This document shows, piece after piece, positions 26,809 through 35,648 of a stretch of DNA of 64,000 bases (within the stretch, counting starts at the first letter, position 1; every line of letters begins with the position of its first letter). A program made the position numbers and the translations under genes. The stretch comes from DTU078 sp033808535. Lineage in GTDB: Bacteria > Bacillota > Clostridia > Oscillospirales > CAG-272. Location: assembly GCA_033808535.1 (NCBI GenBank), contig JAPXNL010000001.1:6702-70701 (forward strand). The letters are read 5' to 3'. The notes below the pieces were generated by a model, which ran no database searches, had not been told where the DNA came from, and worked only from the letters and a program-made list of their open reading frames with translations.

Positions 26809-26878
26809 ATATCCGAATATCTTCAAATAAACGCAATTTTCCGCTATAGCGGGAACGAAATGAAAAGGATGAAAAACA

Positions 26879-28015
26879 ATGACTGAAACTGCGGCAAAAA
26901 TCAAAAAAATCGGTATTCTGACCTCCGGCGGAGATGCTCCCGGCATGAACGCCGCTGTGCGCGCCGTGACGCGCTATGCGCTCAGGCGCGGCATAGAGGT
27001 AATGGGTATCTATGAAGGCTACAAAGGCCTTATTAACGGAAAAAATTATATAAAGAAATTCGACGCCCGAGACGTTTCAAATATAATCGACGAGGGCGGC
27101 ACGATTATATATTCCGCCCGTTGCCCTGAATTCAAGGAAAAAAAGGGTATTGAAATGGCTGCGCAGAACTGCCGTGAACTCGGCATTGAAGGCCTTGTCA
27201 CAATCGGCGGCGACGGAACCTTCCGCGGCGCATATGACCTTTCGACCATGTTCGGCATACCCTGTATCGGCATCCCCGGCACGATCGACAACGACATAAC
27301 CGCTACCGACTATTCGATCGGCTACGATACTGCGCTCAACACCACAATGCAGATGATCGACCGCCTGCGCGACACCTGCGAATCGCACGCGCGCTGCAAC
27401 GTCGTCGAGGTTATGGGCAACAACGCCGGCTATATAGCGCTTTATTCCGCCGTTGCGGTAGGCGCAACCGCCGTTGCGGTCAAAGAGCGCCCGTTTGACG
27501 AAGACGCCGCAATCAAAAAGATTATCCAGTGCCGCGAGGCAGGCAAGCGCAACTTTATCGTTGTGATAAGCGAAGGCGCAAACATAAACGCCGAACAGTT
27601 TGCCAAAAAGATTCAGACTGTAACCGGCAGCGAAAACAAGGAGATCGAAACCAAATTTGCGCGCTTTGCGCATGTGGTCAGAGGCGGCGCGCCTTCCATG
27701 CGCGACCGTGTCATCGCCGCCAAAATGGGCGTCGGAGCCGTCGACCTGCTGCTCGAGGGCAAAACTAACATGTTCATGTGCGAGCGCTACGGCATGATTT
27801 TGGGCACCGACATTATGCAGGCAATCTATGCCGACCGCAAATACAAGGCTACGTTTGACCCGAAGATCGCACAGTCATTTGACCCGTCCGAGGGCGACAA
27901 ATTCAGCCCGGAGGTCCGTGCAGAGATGGAAAGCCTTGTTGAAGAGCGTATAGCCGAAATCGACACCATGCTCGAGCTGTCGGAGAATATTTCAAATTAC
28001 AGGAATATTGACTGA
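26879..28015 (+). CDS. pfkA: ATP-dependent 6-phosphofructokinase
   Basis: A 378-residue PfkA-family kinase. Visible are ILTSGGDAPGMNAAVR (ATP binding), IGGDGTFRGA and IPGTIDNDI with the catalytic Asp. The GGDG and PGTIDND forms, with Gly where PPi-dependent enzymes have Asp and Lys, mark ATP as phosphoryl donor. The later VVRGGAPSMRDR is a substrate-binding segment of ATP-PFK. It is longer than the usual ~320, with a charged C-terminal extension (SPEVRAEMESLVEERIAEID). It commits fructose-6-P to glycolysis. AAAAGGATG precedes the ATG. The VanY-like gene follows after 64 nt. Confidence 0.95.
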   Translation: MTETAAKIKKIGILTSGGDAPGMNAAVRAVTRYALRRGIEVMGIYEGYKGLINGKNYIKKFDARDVSNIIDEGGTIIYSARCPEFKEKKGIEMAAQNCRELGIEGLVTIGGDGTFRGAYDLSTMFGIPCIGIPGTIDNDITATDYSIGYDTALNTTMQMIDRLRDTCESHARCNVVEVMGNNAGYIALYSAVAVGATAVAVKERPFDEDAAIKKIIQCREAGKRNFIVVISEGANINAEQFAKKIQTVTGSENKEIETKFARFAHVVRGGAPSMRDRVIAAKMGVGAVDLLLEGKTNMFMCERYGMILGTDIMQAIYADRKYKATFDPKIAQSFDPSEGDKFSPEVRAEMESLVEERIAEIDTMLELSENISNYRNID

Positions 28016-28079
28016 CAGCCGAAACAAGTACAACCGTAAGTTAAAGTGGCTATTTTGACGGAGGGAGGGATATCCGTAA

Positions 28080-29249
28080 ATGAACGATAACCGAAACAGG
28101 CGTCCAGGCGGCGGAAACATGCCTCGTAAAATTCCGCCCGGCGGTCCGGATAGGCTGCCGGATATACGTCCGGCTATACGCCGTGTCAGGCGCAGGAGTT
28201 TTGCCGGCCCTATAATCGCGGCGATTGTCCTGACACTGATCGTCATACTGGCGATTATCGCGCTTTTTATGCTGCTTTCCGGCAAACTTGAGCTGCCCGG
28301 CAATATTGGTTCCGACCCGGATATCACCTCCGGAACAGAGGAAACTTCTAACTTAAATGAAACAGATGAAGTGGCGCCTGACACGGGTGCTGCGACCGAA
28401 CCCGTGACTGAACCTGCAACCGAACCCGAAACCGAAGCGCCGGCCGGAGTTGCGACAGGCTATAAGACTATAACCCTCGACAATGCGGATGTGCATAAGG
28501 GTGACTTGATACTCGTCAACTACATGTACGCATACGCATTCCCCGAAAAGAAGAACACGATTACCATATACGGCAACAAAAACGCCTCGTATAAGCTGAG
28601 CACCTCGAAGCTTGAAGTCAGTCCACAGACTCTTGACGCGCTCAACGCCATGATGCAGGCTTTCGCCGACGAAACTGGCAAATACGATGTGTTTGTCAGG
28701 AACGCATACCGCAGCCTTGAGGAGCAAAAGTCGCTTTACGACGCGCGCGTCGCGGCATACGGCGAGGAAAACGCGAAAAAATACCTTGCGCAGCCCGGTT
28801 ATTCGGAGCATCATACAGGAACGTGTTTCGATCTTGGCATCTACACCGAAGAAGGGAAGGCATACGAACTCGACGGGATATCCGGGTATGCAGAGTGGTT
28901 TACAGCCAACTGCGCAAAATTCGGATTTGTCATACGATTCCCTGACAACAAAGCTTCAATTACGGGCGTGACGAGCGACAAGTGGCACTTCAGATATGTA
29001 GGACAGGTACACGCCGAAACGATGAACGCGTTAGGGCTGTGCCTTGAGGAGTATATCGACGAGCTGAGAAAATATACTTATAACAGCGATCATCTGCTTG
29101 TCACAACCTCGTCCGGCAAAAAATTCGAGATTTACTATCAGTACGCTTCCGGCACCGATAAAACCGATGTGCCTGTGCCCGAAAATCTGCCTTACAGCAT
29201 TTCGGGCGACAATTCACAGGGATTTATCGTGACTGTTTCACTTTCATAA
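28080..29249 (+). CDS. VanY-like D-alanyl-D-alanine carboxypeptidase (peptidase M15B)
   Basis: A 389-residue protein with a basic, Pro/Arg-rich cytoplasmic start, one membrane segment (about residues 42-63), a Thr/Glu-rich stalk (about 80-125) and an extracellular M15B domain. The zinc and catalytic motifs are NAYRSLEEQ, GYSEHHTGTCFDLG and SDKWHFRYVG. It should trim D-alanine from peptidoglycan stem peptides. GGAGGGAGGG lies upstream of the ATG. It follows pfkA by 64 nt and is 2 nt before the LarA-like gene. A C-terminal tail of about 80 residues after the catalytic domain is of unknown role. Confidence 0.9.
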   Translation: MNDNRNRRPGGGNMPRKIPPGGPDRLPDIRPAIRRVRRRSFAGPIIAAIVLTLIVILAIIALFMLLSGKLELPGNIGSDPDITSGTEETSNLNETDEVAPDTGAATEPVTEPATEPETEAPAGVATGYKTITLDNADVHKGDLILVNYMYAYAFPEKKNTITIYGNKNASYKLSTSKLEVSPQTLDALNAMMQAFADETGKYDVFVRNAYRSLEEQKSLYDARVAAYGEENAKKYLAQPGYSEHHTGTCFDLGIYTEEGKAYELDGISGYAEWFTANCAKFGFVIRFPDNKASITGVTSDKWHFRYVGQVHAETMNALGLCLEEYIDELRKYTYNSDHLLVTTSSGKKFEIYYQYASGTDKTDVPVPENLPYSISGDNSQGFIVTVSLS

Positions 29250-29251
29250 TT

Positions 29252-30496
29252 ATGGGACATGGAATTTCTCACAGTGAAGCCCACAGACTTGTGGAAAAGT
29301 CTCTGGAAGGACGCAATGTAACGCGGGCGCTGCTTTTGCCGCCGGATTATACGCGGCTGCATTCGTGCGGCGGCGCGATTTGCGCCATGTATTATAAGCT
29401 GCTCTCGGAGCGCGGAGCAAATGTCGATGTCATGCCGGCGCTTGGCAGCCACGAGCCGATGACACGATTGCAGGCGGAGCACTTTTTTGGCGGTGTGATA
29501 CCGTTTGAAAAGCTTTTGGTCCACGACTGGCGCGGCGGCGTTACAAAACTGGGCGAGGTGCCCGGCGACTATGTTGCCGCTGTCTCGGACGGGATTATGA
29601 GCGAGCCCATACCCGTTGAAGTCAACCGCCGCATTGTGTCCGGCGACTACGACCTGATTGTTTCAATCGGTCAGGTCGTGCCGCACGAAGTGGCGGGCAT
29701 GGCTAACTACTCAAAAAACATATTTGTCGGCTGCGGCGGCAGCGCGATGATCTCCGCATCCCACATTCTGGGCGCCGCCTACGGCATGGAGCGCATAATG
29801 GGCCGCGCGGATACGCCTGTACGCGCTGTTTTCGATTATGCTGAGGAGCATTTTCTCTGTGACTTTCCGATCCTGTACGCACTGACGGTAACCACGCGCT
29901 CTGATGAAGGCGATTTTGACGGCGTTTCGCTTGAAGGCCTTTTCATCGGGCGCGGGCGTGAGCTTTTTGACCGTGCGGCGGATCTTTCGCGCCAGCTCAA
30001 CTTCATACGCACAGGACGCCCGCCCAAAACTATGGTGTGCAGGCTTGACCCCGACGAATTCCACAGCACCTGGCTTGGCAACAAAGCAGTGTACCGCACC
30101 CGGCTTGCCATCGCCGACGGCGGCAGGCTTATTGTGCTTGCCCCGGGAGTGAAGCGGTTCGGCGAGGACCCCGAATGTGACAGGCTGATACGCAAATACG
30201 GTTATAAGGGACGCGAGCATATCATGAAGCTGGCAAAAACCGAGCCGGATTTGCGGAAAAACCTTTCAGCCGCGGCTCACCTTATCCACGGCTCGACCGA
30301 CGGCCGTTTCGAGGTTTTTTATGCGGCGCCGCTACTTTCACCCGCCGAGGTTGAAGGCGTAGGCTACCGCTGGCTTGATTATGATGAAACGATAAAAAAA
30401 TATAACCCCGCGTCGCTGTGCGAAGGCTGGAACAATGTTGACGGGGAGGATATATACTACATTGACAACCCTGCGCTCGGTCTTTGGAGCGTTTAA
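29252..30496 (+). CDS. LarA-like (DUF2088) nickel-pincer racemase family protein
   Basis: A 414-residue LarA-family protein. Motifs PPDYTRLHSCGG near the start and MPALGSHEPMT (His67) are typical. His145, Lys155 and His171 (in PHEVAGMANYSK and SHILGA) have the same 10- and 16-residue spacing as the nickel-pincer residues His174, Lys184 and His200 of lactate racemase. It probably racemises or epimerises a hydroxy acid using a nickel-pincer cofactor. No larB, larC or larE lies in the window, so the cofactor genes must be elsewhere. It starts 2 nt after the VanY-like stop with no clear ribosome site, so it is probably coupled. Confidence 0.85.
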   Translation: MGHGISHSEAHRLVEKSLEGRNVTRALLLPPDYTRLHSCGGAICAMYYKLLSERGANVDVMPALGSHEPMTRLQAEHFFGGVIPFEKLLVHDWRGGVTKLGEVPGDYVAAVSDGIMSEPIPVEVNRRIVSGDYDLIVSIGQVVPHEVAGMANYSKNIFVGCGGSAMISASHILGAAYGMERIMGRADTPVRAVFDYAEEHFLCDFPILYALTVTTRSDEGDFDGVSLEGLFIGRGRELFDRAADLSRQLNFIRTGRPPKTMVCRLDPDEFHSTWLGNKAVYRTRLAIADGGRLIVLAPGVKRFGEDPECDRLIRKYGYKGREHIMKLAKTEPDLRKNLSAAAHLIHGSTDGRFEVFYAAPLLSPAEVEGVGYRWLDYDETIKKYNPASLCEGWNNVDGEDIYYIDNPALGLWSV

Positions 30497-30519
30497 ATTT
30501 TATACCGGGAGGAAAGACA

Positions 30520-31212
30520 ATGAAGCGCAATTATGGTCCGTTTATCATAGGTCTTGTTTTCATCGGGGTCGGAATCGGATATATAGGCAATTACATTGGC
30601 TGGTGGAGCGGCTTTGATATCTTTTTCCCGGGCTGGTGGACATTGTTTATCATCGTTCCGTGCCTTATCTCCATCGTAAATTCCGGATTCAACCTGCCCA
30701 GTCTCATAGGCTTAGTGATTGGCGTGTTCCTGCTTATCACACAGCAGCAGCAACTGAAACATCTGTGGTCGCTTGTTACACCGGTTACGCTGATAGTAAT
30801 CGGTCTGTACATCATTTTTAAAAGCAAGCTGTTCAAATACCGCCGCGTCGTGAAGGCGGAGGACGGCGGCGCATTTTACATCCCCATCTACAACTGCTAT
30901 TTCAACGGGCGGGAAATAAAGTTCGGCCGCTTTGAACTGCACGGCGCGGAAGTAACCACGCTGCTTGGCAATCTTGTGCTCGACCTCTCCGACGCCATAA
31001 TTACAAAAGATGTCGTCATCGACGTGACAAACGTGTTTGTCGGCGCGAAAATCATTCTTCCGCCTTATGTGAAGATGGCGCCGTCGGCAAGCGGCTTGCT
31101 TGGCAGGATCATCGACCACACAACTCCCGACCCTGCCGCAGTGCATACTGTTTACATTAACGCAAACTGCATTTTTGCCGGCACAGAGGTGACGACGGCA
31201 AACTGGGATTAA
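30520..31212 (+). CDS. LiaF-like four-TM membrane protein
   Basis: A 230-residue protein. The N-terminal half has about four membrane segments (YGPFIIGLVFIGVGIGYI, WWTLFIIVPCLISIV, LIGLVIGVFLLI and VTPVTLIVIGLYIIF). The C-terminal half is a beta-rich domain with GAEVTTLLGNLVLDLSDA and VTNVFVGAKIILPP as seen in LiaF/YvqF proteins, which sense or damp envelope stress responses. No LiaRS kinase pair lies nearby. The start at 30520 follows GGGAGGAAAGACA; an upstream in-frame ATG at 30484 lacks such a site and lies in the preceding gene's end. Confidence 0.85.
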   Translation: MKRNYGPFIIGLVFIGVGIGYIGNYIGWWSGFDIFFPGWWTLFIIVPCLISIVNSGFNLPSLIGLVIGVFLLITQQQQLKHLWSLVTPVTLIVIGLYIIFKSKLFKYRRVVKAEDGGAFYIPIYNCYFNGREIKFGRFELHGAEVTTLLGNLVLDLSDAIITKDVVIDVTNVFVGAKIILPPYVKMAPSASGLLGRIIDHTTPDPAAVHTVYINANCIFAGTEVTTANWD

Positions 31213-31301
31213 AGCAGCAAACGCCTTTCCCATTACTGTTAAATACCGAAAAAACTGAAAGAATAATCAAAACGCCACTCGCTGATAATACATATCGGGG
31301 G

Positions 31302-32039
31302 GTGGCGTTTATCAATTTATTCAGTTTTGATAGCTCCGAGGTTTTACGGGTTTTAATAACCTCGGTGGTATCGATAGTTGTAATGTATCTGCTTACAAAG
31401 CTGATGGGTGAAAAGCAGATACACCATCTCAACATGTTTGACTATATGACCGGCATCACCATCGGGTCGATTGCGGCGGAGCTGGCGACGGACCTAGAAA
31501 ATCCCGTTCAGCCTCTCACCGCAATGCTTGTCTACGGACTTGCCGCGTTGCTCGTCAGTTATATGACGATGAAGTCCGTCAAGCTGCGCAAGATTATAAA
31601 CGGACGCTCCGTAGTGCTGATGGATGGGGGAAAACTGTACCGTGCCAATCTTGCATCTTCACATCTGGAGCTCTCTGAGTTCATCGCCATGTGCCGCGAG
31701 CAGGGATATTTCGATATATCGCAGATTGAAACCGCGATCCTCGAGCACACCGGTTCGCTCAGCATACTGCCGAAATCCAAATACCGCCCGTACACTCCCG
31801 AGGACGCCGGGATTTCTCCGCAACCGGAGCGCCCGAAAATAAACGTCATTATGGACGGCAAAATAATGCCAGATAAACTGCGTCTTGCCGGAGTCGACAA
31901 GCGCTGGCTCGCCGGAGAGCTTAAGGCACAGGGCGGTATTAAGCCTGAAGATATTGCGCTTGCCTGCGTGGATGAAAACAAGCACCTTCTTGTTTTCCCG
32001 GTGATAAGAGAAAAAAACGACGTGGAATGGTTTGAATAA
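31302..32039 (+). CDS. DUF421 (YetF/YcaP-like) membrane protein
   Basis: A 245-residue DUF421 protein. Three membrane segments in the N-terminal third (about residues 14-31, 43-60 and 62-82) are followed by the typical LMGEKQIHHLNMFDYMTGITIGSIAAELATD stretch and a soluble C-terminal domain with VVLMDGGKLYRANL and LSEFIAMCREQGYFDISQIETAILE. The family's function is unsettled; some Bacillus members are spore-envelope proteins. The start codon seems to be GTG at 31302 but the ribosome site is poorly spaced, so the exact N-terminus is unsure. Confidence 0.85.
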   Translation: MAFINLFSFDSSEVLRVLITSVVSIVVMYLLTKLMGEKQIHHLNMFDYMTGITIGSIAAELATDLENPVQPLTAMLVYGLAALLVSYMTMKSVKLRKIINGRSVVLMDGGKLYRANLASSHLELSEFIAMCREQGYFDISQIETAILEHTGSLSILPKSKYRPYTPEDAGISPQPERPKINVIMDGKIMPDKLRLAGVDKRWLAGELKAQGGIKPEDIALACVDENKHLLVFPVIREKNDVEWFE

Positions 32040-32096
32040 AGTTTGTCAAAATATTAACAATGTTTGGTGTAATATATTAAATAATTCCTCATTTGG

Positions 32097-32125
32097 TTGA
32101 CAAGCGGGAGCACGCGTGTTACCAT
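32097..32125 (+). promoter_or_regulatory. Promoter of the L25 gene
   Basis: TTGACA, 17-nt spacer, TACCAT, about 90 nt upstream of the start codon. The leader has a GCCCGGATTTCCGGGC hairpin just before the ribosome site (32180s). Confidence 0.6.
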
Positions 32126-32215
32126 AAATAATGGCTCAGTTTTTTGCGCTGATATTTTTTTGCGATTTTACCCTGTGGTCAGCCCGGATTTCCGGGCAAA
32201 TGAAAGGAGATATTT

Positions 32216-32842
32216 ATGGTAACACTAAACGCTGAACATCGAAAGACAGGAGAAAAAAGCAATCGCCTCCGTCGTGAGAACTATGTTCCTGCGATCCTGT
32301 ACGGCAAGCATCTTTCCCAGTCGATACCGTTAAAGCTGCCGTTGAAGGAAACAGAGCAGTTTTTGAGATCCAACACAGTCGGATCCAGGCTGCAGCTTAT
32401 GTGTGAGGGAGAATCGCACACCGCAATGCTGAAAGAGCTGGCACGCGAACCCTCAACCGGCAAGCTCGAGCACCTCAGCTTCGTGGCGCTCCGGGTCGGC
32501 GAGAAAGTCAAGGGTGTAGCGCACATTGTTATTACAGGGCGCGAAGCATTGCAGCGCAAAGGCGTCGTGCTGCAAACCCTTTCAGAGATAAATTACCGCG
32601 CGCTTCCCTCACAGCTTGTGGATGTTATAACGGTGAATGTTGAAAATCTCGAAGTCAACGAAAACATAAAGGTATCGGACCTTGAGATTGCGAACAATCC
32701 TGAAATTGAACTGCTGACACCTGCCGACAGCGTAGTCGTCACTGTCTCGCCGATCAGGACACATGAAGTACAGACGGATACCGGAACCGATGAAGGCGAT
32801 GAAGGCGAGTCCACCGAAGGCGAAACGGCTAAAGAAGAATAA
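32216..32842 (+). CDS. rplY: 50S ribosomal protein L25, general stress (Ctc) type
   Basis: A 208-residue L25 of the Ctc type: an N-terminal L25 domain (ILYGKHLSQSIPL-type 5S rRNA-binding part) followed by the TL5-like C-terminal domain ending around NPEIELLTPADSVVVTVSP, and an acidic Glu/Asp/Thr-rich tail. It binds 5S rRNA in the large subunit; in Bacillus it is stress-induced. The start follows AAAGGAG. It has its own promoter and a bidirectional terminator, so it is a single-gene unit. Confidence 0.93.
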   Translation: MVTLNAEHRKTGEKSNRLRRENYVPAILYGKHLSQSIPLKLPLKETEQFLRSNTVGSRLQLMCEGESHTAMLKELAREPSTGKLEHLSFVALRVGEKVKGVAHIVITGREALQRKGVVLQTLSEINYRALPSQLVDVITVNVENLEVNENIKVSDLEIANNPEIELLTPADSVVVTVSPIRTHEVQTDTGTDEGDEGESTEGETAKEE

Positions 32843-32851
32843 AACTGACAT

Positions 32852-32877
32852 AAAAAAAGCGGCTAAGCCGCTTTTTT
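32852..32877. terminator. Bidirectional terminator between rplY and the V-ATPase/DUF554 operon
   Basis: AAAAAAGCGGC, TAA loop, GCCGCTTTTTT. It stops the convergent transcripts on both sides. Confidence 0.9.
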
Positions 32878-32881
32878 ACTT

Positions 32882-33592
32882 TTAAAACAACGTTATTGCT
32901 GCCTGTATTACCGCGGCGACAAAGATCGCCGGTACGTAGTTCATAACCTTCAGCTTTGTTATGCCAAGCATATTGAGTGCTATGCCTATTATCAGCACCG
33001 AGCCGGCGCATGTCATCTCAGCTATAACAGCATCCGACAGAAACGGAGCAATCCAGCGCGAGAGCAGTACAATCGAACCCTGATAAGCCAGAATAATAAC
33101 TGCTGACAATGCAACGCCGGCACCAAGCTGCGAAGCGAAGATTATTGACGCAGTGAAGTCAAGCGCGGATTTCAGAAAAATTGTCGTATGTTCGCCGGTC
33201 AGCCCGCTTTGCAGCGAGCCAACGATTGACATTGCCCCCACGCAGAACACCAGGCTTGCGGTTACAAAGCCCTGCGCTATCGAGCCGGAAGCCACACCTC
33301 CGTCGGGCGCTGTAAGCTTCGCGCCGAAATGCGATTCTATGCGCTTGCCCAGCCGGTGCAGCAGACCGTCGAGATCCACCGCTTCGCCTATCAGCGTGCC
33401 TAAAACCACGGAAATGATAAGCACAAGCGTGTTCGAGCCTTTCAGCGCGCCCGATATGCCTATATAAAGCACGCACAGGCCGAGCGCTTTCATAATGCTC
33501 TCGCCAAGCCGTACAGGCAGCGCGCGTCCGAGCAGCAGACCTATGACAGATCCGACAATTACTCCGACAGCGTTTACTACAGTACCGAGCAT
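32882..33592 (-). CDS. DUF554 integral membrane protein
   Basis: A 236-residue very hydrophobic protein with about seven membrane segments. It matches DUF554 (YdfK-type): MLGTVVNAVGVIVGSVIGLLLG at the start, a middle GSIAQGFVTASLVFCVGAMSIVGSLQ and ALDFTASIIFASQLG. The family may be a transporter of unknown substrate. It overlaps the V-ATPase D gene by 1 nt (TAATG), so it is the last gene of the V-ATPase operon. That linkage may be functional or only shared expression. Confidence 0.88.
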   Translation of the reverse strand: MLGTVVNAVGVIVGSVIGLLLGRALPVRLGESIMKALGLCVLYIGISGALKGSNTLVLIISVVLGTLIGEAVDLDGLLHRLGKRIESHFGAKLTAPDGGVASGSIAQGFVTASLVFCVGAMSIVGSLQSGLTGEHTTIFLKSALDFTASIIFASQLGAGVALSAVIILAYQGSIVLLSRWIAPFLSDAVIAEMTCAGSVLIIGIALNMLGITKLKVMNYVPAIFVAAVIQAAITLF

Positions 33593-34260
33593 TAAAACTC
33601 TCTTTCCGAGCCGCGGCGCTCGCTTATCGCGCGCTCCAGCATCATGTCCTTGACCTTCATAAGGCGAGTGGTATTGCCCCGCTCGTTTTCGCCCAGCTTC
33701 ATGGATATGCGTTTTATGGCACTTTCAAGCGAGGGTATCATCGTATATTCAAGCGCGTTTACCCGGCGGCGCGTTTTTTCGATTTCGTCCGCCAGAAGCT
33801 GGGCTGTCTTTTCGGTTTCGGCAAGTTTTATCATATCGGGCATAAGCTCCGACAGGTTTGCCAGCGTCGAGTCAAGTTCGCCTGAGGTGAACGCAAAGCC
33901 GTAGTTGTAGCCGTCGCTTGAGTCGCCGCCCACGATATCGTACCTGAACACGGGCACGATTACGCTCATAATATTGCGGTTTTCCACATTAAGCGCGACT
34001 TCTTTTTTCGGAAGCATCAGCGCCTCCTCGAGCAGACGCGGCGACGATACGGCTGACGCCACCGTAAAGCTGCGGTGCACGCCCGAAAGACGCTCCTCGA
34101 CGGTTTCGCGGAGCGCTTTGTTTGCGCGCACGATGTCGAGGAATTGGCGCATCAGCTCGTCGCGCTTGTCTTTGAGCAGTTTATGCCCGCGCCGCGCGGT
34201 TATCAGCCGCTGTTTGAGCTTTTTCAGCTCCATGCGGGTCGGGTTTACTCTGATTTCCAT
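33592..34260 (-). CDS. atpD: V-type ATP synthase/ATPase subunit D
   Basis: A 222-residue central-stalk subunit. The start MEIRVNPTRMELKKLKQRL and the long coiled-coil ends (LITARRGHKLLKDKRDELMRQF; LEYTMIPSLESAIKRISMKL) are typical. It rotates inside the A3B3 head. It follows subunit B by 5 nt and overlaps DUF554 by 1 nt. Confidence 0.95.
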   Translation of the reverse strand: MEIRVNPTRMELKKLKQRLITARRGHKLLKDKRDELMRQFLDIVRANKALRETVEERLSGVHRSFTVASAVSSPRLLEEALMLPKKEVALNVENRNIMSVIVPVFRYDIVGGDSSDGYNYGFAFTSGELDSTLANLSELMPDMIKLAETEKTAQLLADEIEKTRRRVNALEYTMIPSLESAIKRISMKLGENERGNTTRLMKVKDMMLERAISERRGSEREF

Positions 34261-34265
34261 ATAGG

Positions 34266-35648
34266 TTACTTATTCTCTTTGTAATATTTATCAAGCAGCG
34301 CAGGTTTGATGCGCTTCAGCTCAGAGCGCGGGAACATCGAAAGCAGCCGCCAGCCGAGATCAAGCGTTTCCTCTATCGACCTGTTCTCGTTGTAGCCCTG
34401 ATTTATATACTGCAATTCAAACTCGTCTGCAAACCTGGCATAAAGCCTGTCCATAGGGGTGAGCGCCGCCTCGCCAAGCACGACCATCAGTTCCTTTGCC
34501 TCGCGGCCGCGCGCGTAGTTTGAGAAAAGCTGGTTCATGGTGTTTGCATGGTCTTCGCGCGTTTTGCCCACGCCTATGCCCTTGTCCTTAAGTCTTGACA
34601 GCGAGGGAAGCACGTCGATGGGCGGATTTATGCCCTTGCGGTAAAGCTCGCGCGAGAGTATTATCTGCCCCTCGGTTATATACCCCGTCAGGTCGGGGAT
34701 CGGGTGGGTCTTGTCGTCCTCCGGCATTGTCAGTATCGGAATCATTGTAATGCTGCCTGTGCTTGTGACCTTGCGTCCGGCGCGCTCGTACATGGTAGCC
34801 AGGTCCGTGTAAAGGTATCCCGGATAGCCGCGGCGGCCGGGAACCTCCTTGCGCGCGGCGGAAACTTCGCGGAGCGCCTCGGCGTAGTTGGTTATATCGG
34901 TTATGATGACAAGCACGTGCATGTTCTGCTCGAACGCCAGATATTCGGCGGCGGTCAGCGCCATGCGCGGTGTTGTAATGCGCTCGATAGCGGGGTCGGA
35001 GGCAAGGTTTATAAACAGTACGGTGCGCTCGATTGCGCCGGTACGCCTAAAGTCACTGATAAAGTAGTCCGCTTCCTCAAATGTGATGCCCACCGCGGCG
35101 AAAACCACGGCAAAACGCGAATTCGAGGAAAGCACCTTTGCCTGGCGCGCGATCTGAGCGGCAAGCTGGGCGTGCGGCAGACCCGAGCCGGAGAATATCG
35201 GCAGCTTCTGGCCGCGCACCAATGTGTTAAGCCCGTCGATAGAGGATATGCCGGTCTGGATAAACTCCGATGGGTAATCGCGCGCTGCAGGGTTGATGGG
35301 CGTACCGTTTATATCGGGCGTCGATTCGGGTATAATGCGCGGGCCGTTGTCGATTGGCTCGCCCATACCGTTGAAAACGCGGCCCAGCATATGTGGGCTG
35401 ACGCCGAGTCTGACGCCGTGACCGGCAAAACGGACTTTCGACTGGGAAAGGTTAAGCCCTGCGCTGCTTTCAAAAAGCTGCACAAGCACCGAGCTGCCGT
35501 TTACCTCAAGCACTCGGCAGCGGCGTATCTCGCCGGTTGGCAGCTCTATTTCGCCAAGTTCGTCGTATTTGACGCCCTCTACATTTCGCACGAGCATAAG
35601 AGGCCCGGCGACTTCTTCTATGGTGCGGTATTCCTTAATTATCTCCAT
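34266..35648 (-). CDS. atpB: V-type ATP synthase/ATPase subunit B
   Basis: A 460-residue non-catalytic nucleotide-binding-fold subunit. EIIKEYRTIEEVAGPLMLV at the start, FSGSGLPHAQLAAQIARQA in place of a P-loop, and PGRRGYPGYLYTDLATMYERAGR are characteristic. It alternates with subunit A in the A3B3 ring. Its ATG overlaps the subunit A stop by 1 nt (TAATG), supporting equal synthesis. Confidence 0.96.
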   Translation of the reverse strand: MEIIKEYRTIEEVAGPLMLVRNVEGVKYDELGEIELPTGEIRRCRVLEVNGSSVLVQLFESSAGLNLSQSKVRFAGHGVRLGVSPHMLGRVFNGMGEPIDNGPRIIPESTPDINGTPINPAARDYPSEFIQTGISSIDGLNTLVRGQKLPIFSGSGLPHAQLAAQIARQAKVLSSNSRFAVVFAAVGITFEEADYFISDFRRTGAIERTVLFINLASDPAIERITTPRMALTAAEYLAFEQNMHVLVIITDITNYAEALREVSAARKEVPGRRGYPGYLYTDLATMYERAGRKVTSTGSITMIPILTMPEDDKTHPIPDLTGYITEGQIILSRELYRKGINPPIDVLPSLSRLKDKGIGVGKTREDHANTMNQLFSNYARGREAKELMVVLGEAALTPMDRLYARFADEFELQYINQGYNENRSIEETLDLGWRLLSMFPRSELKRIKPALLDKYYKENK

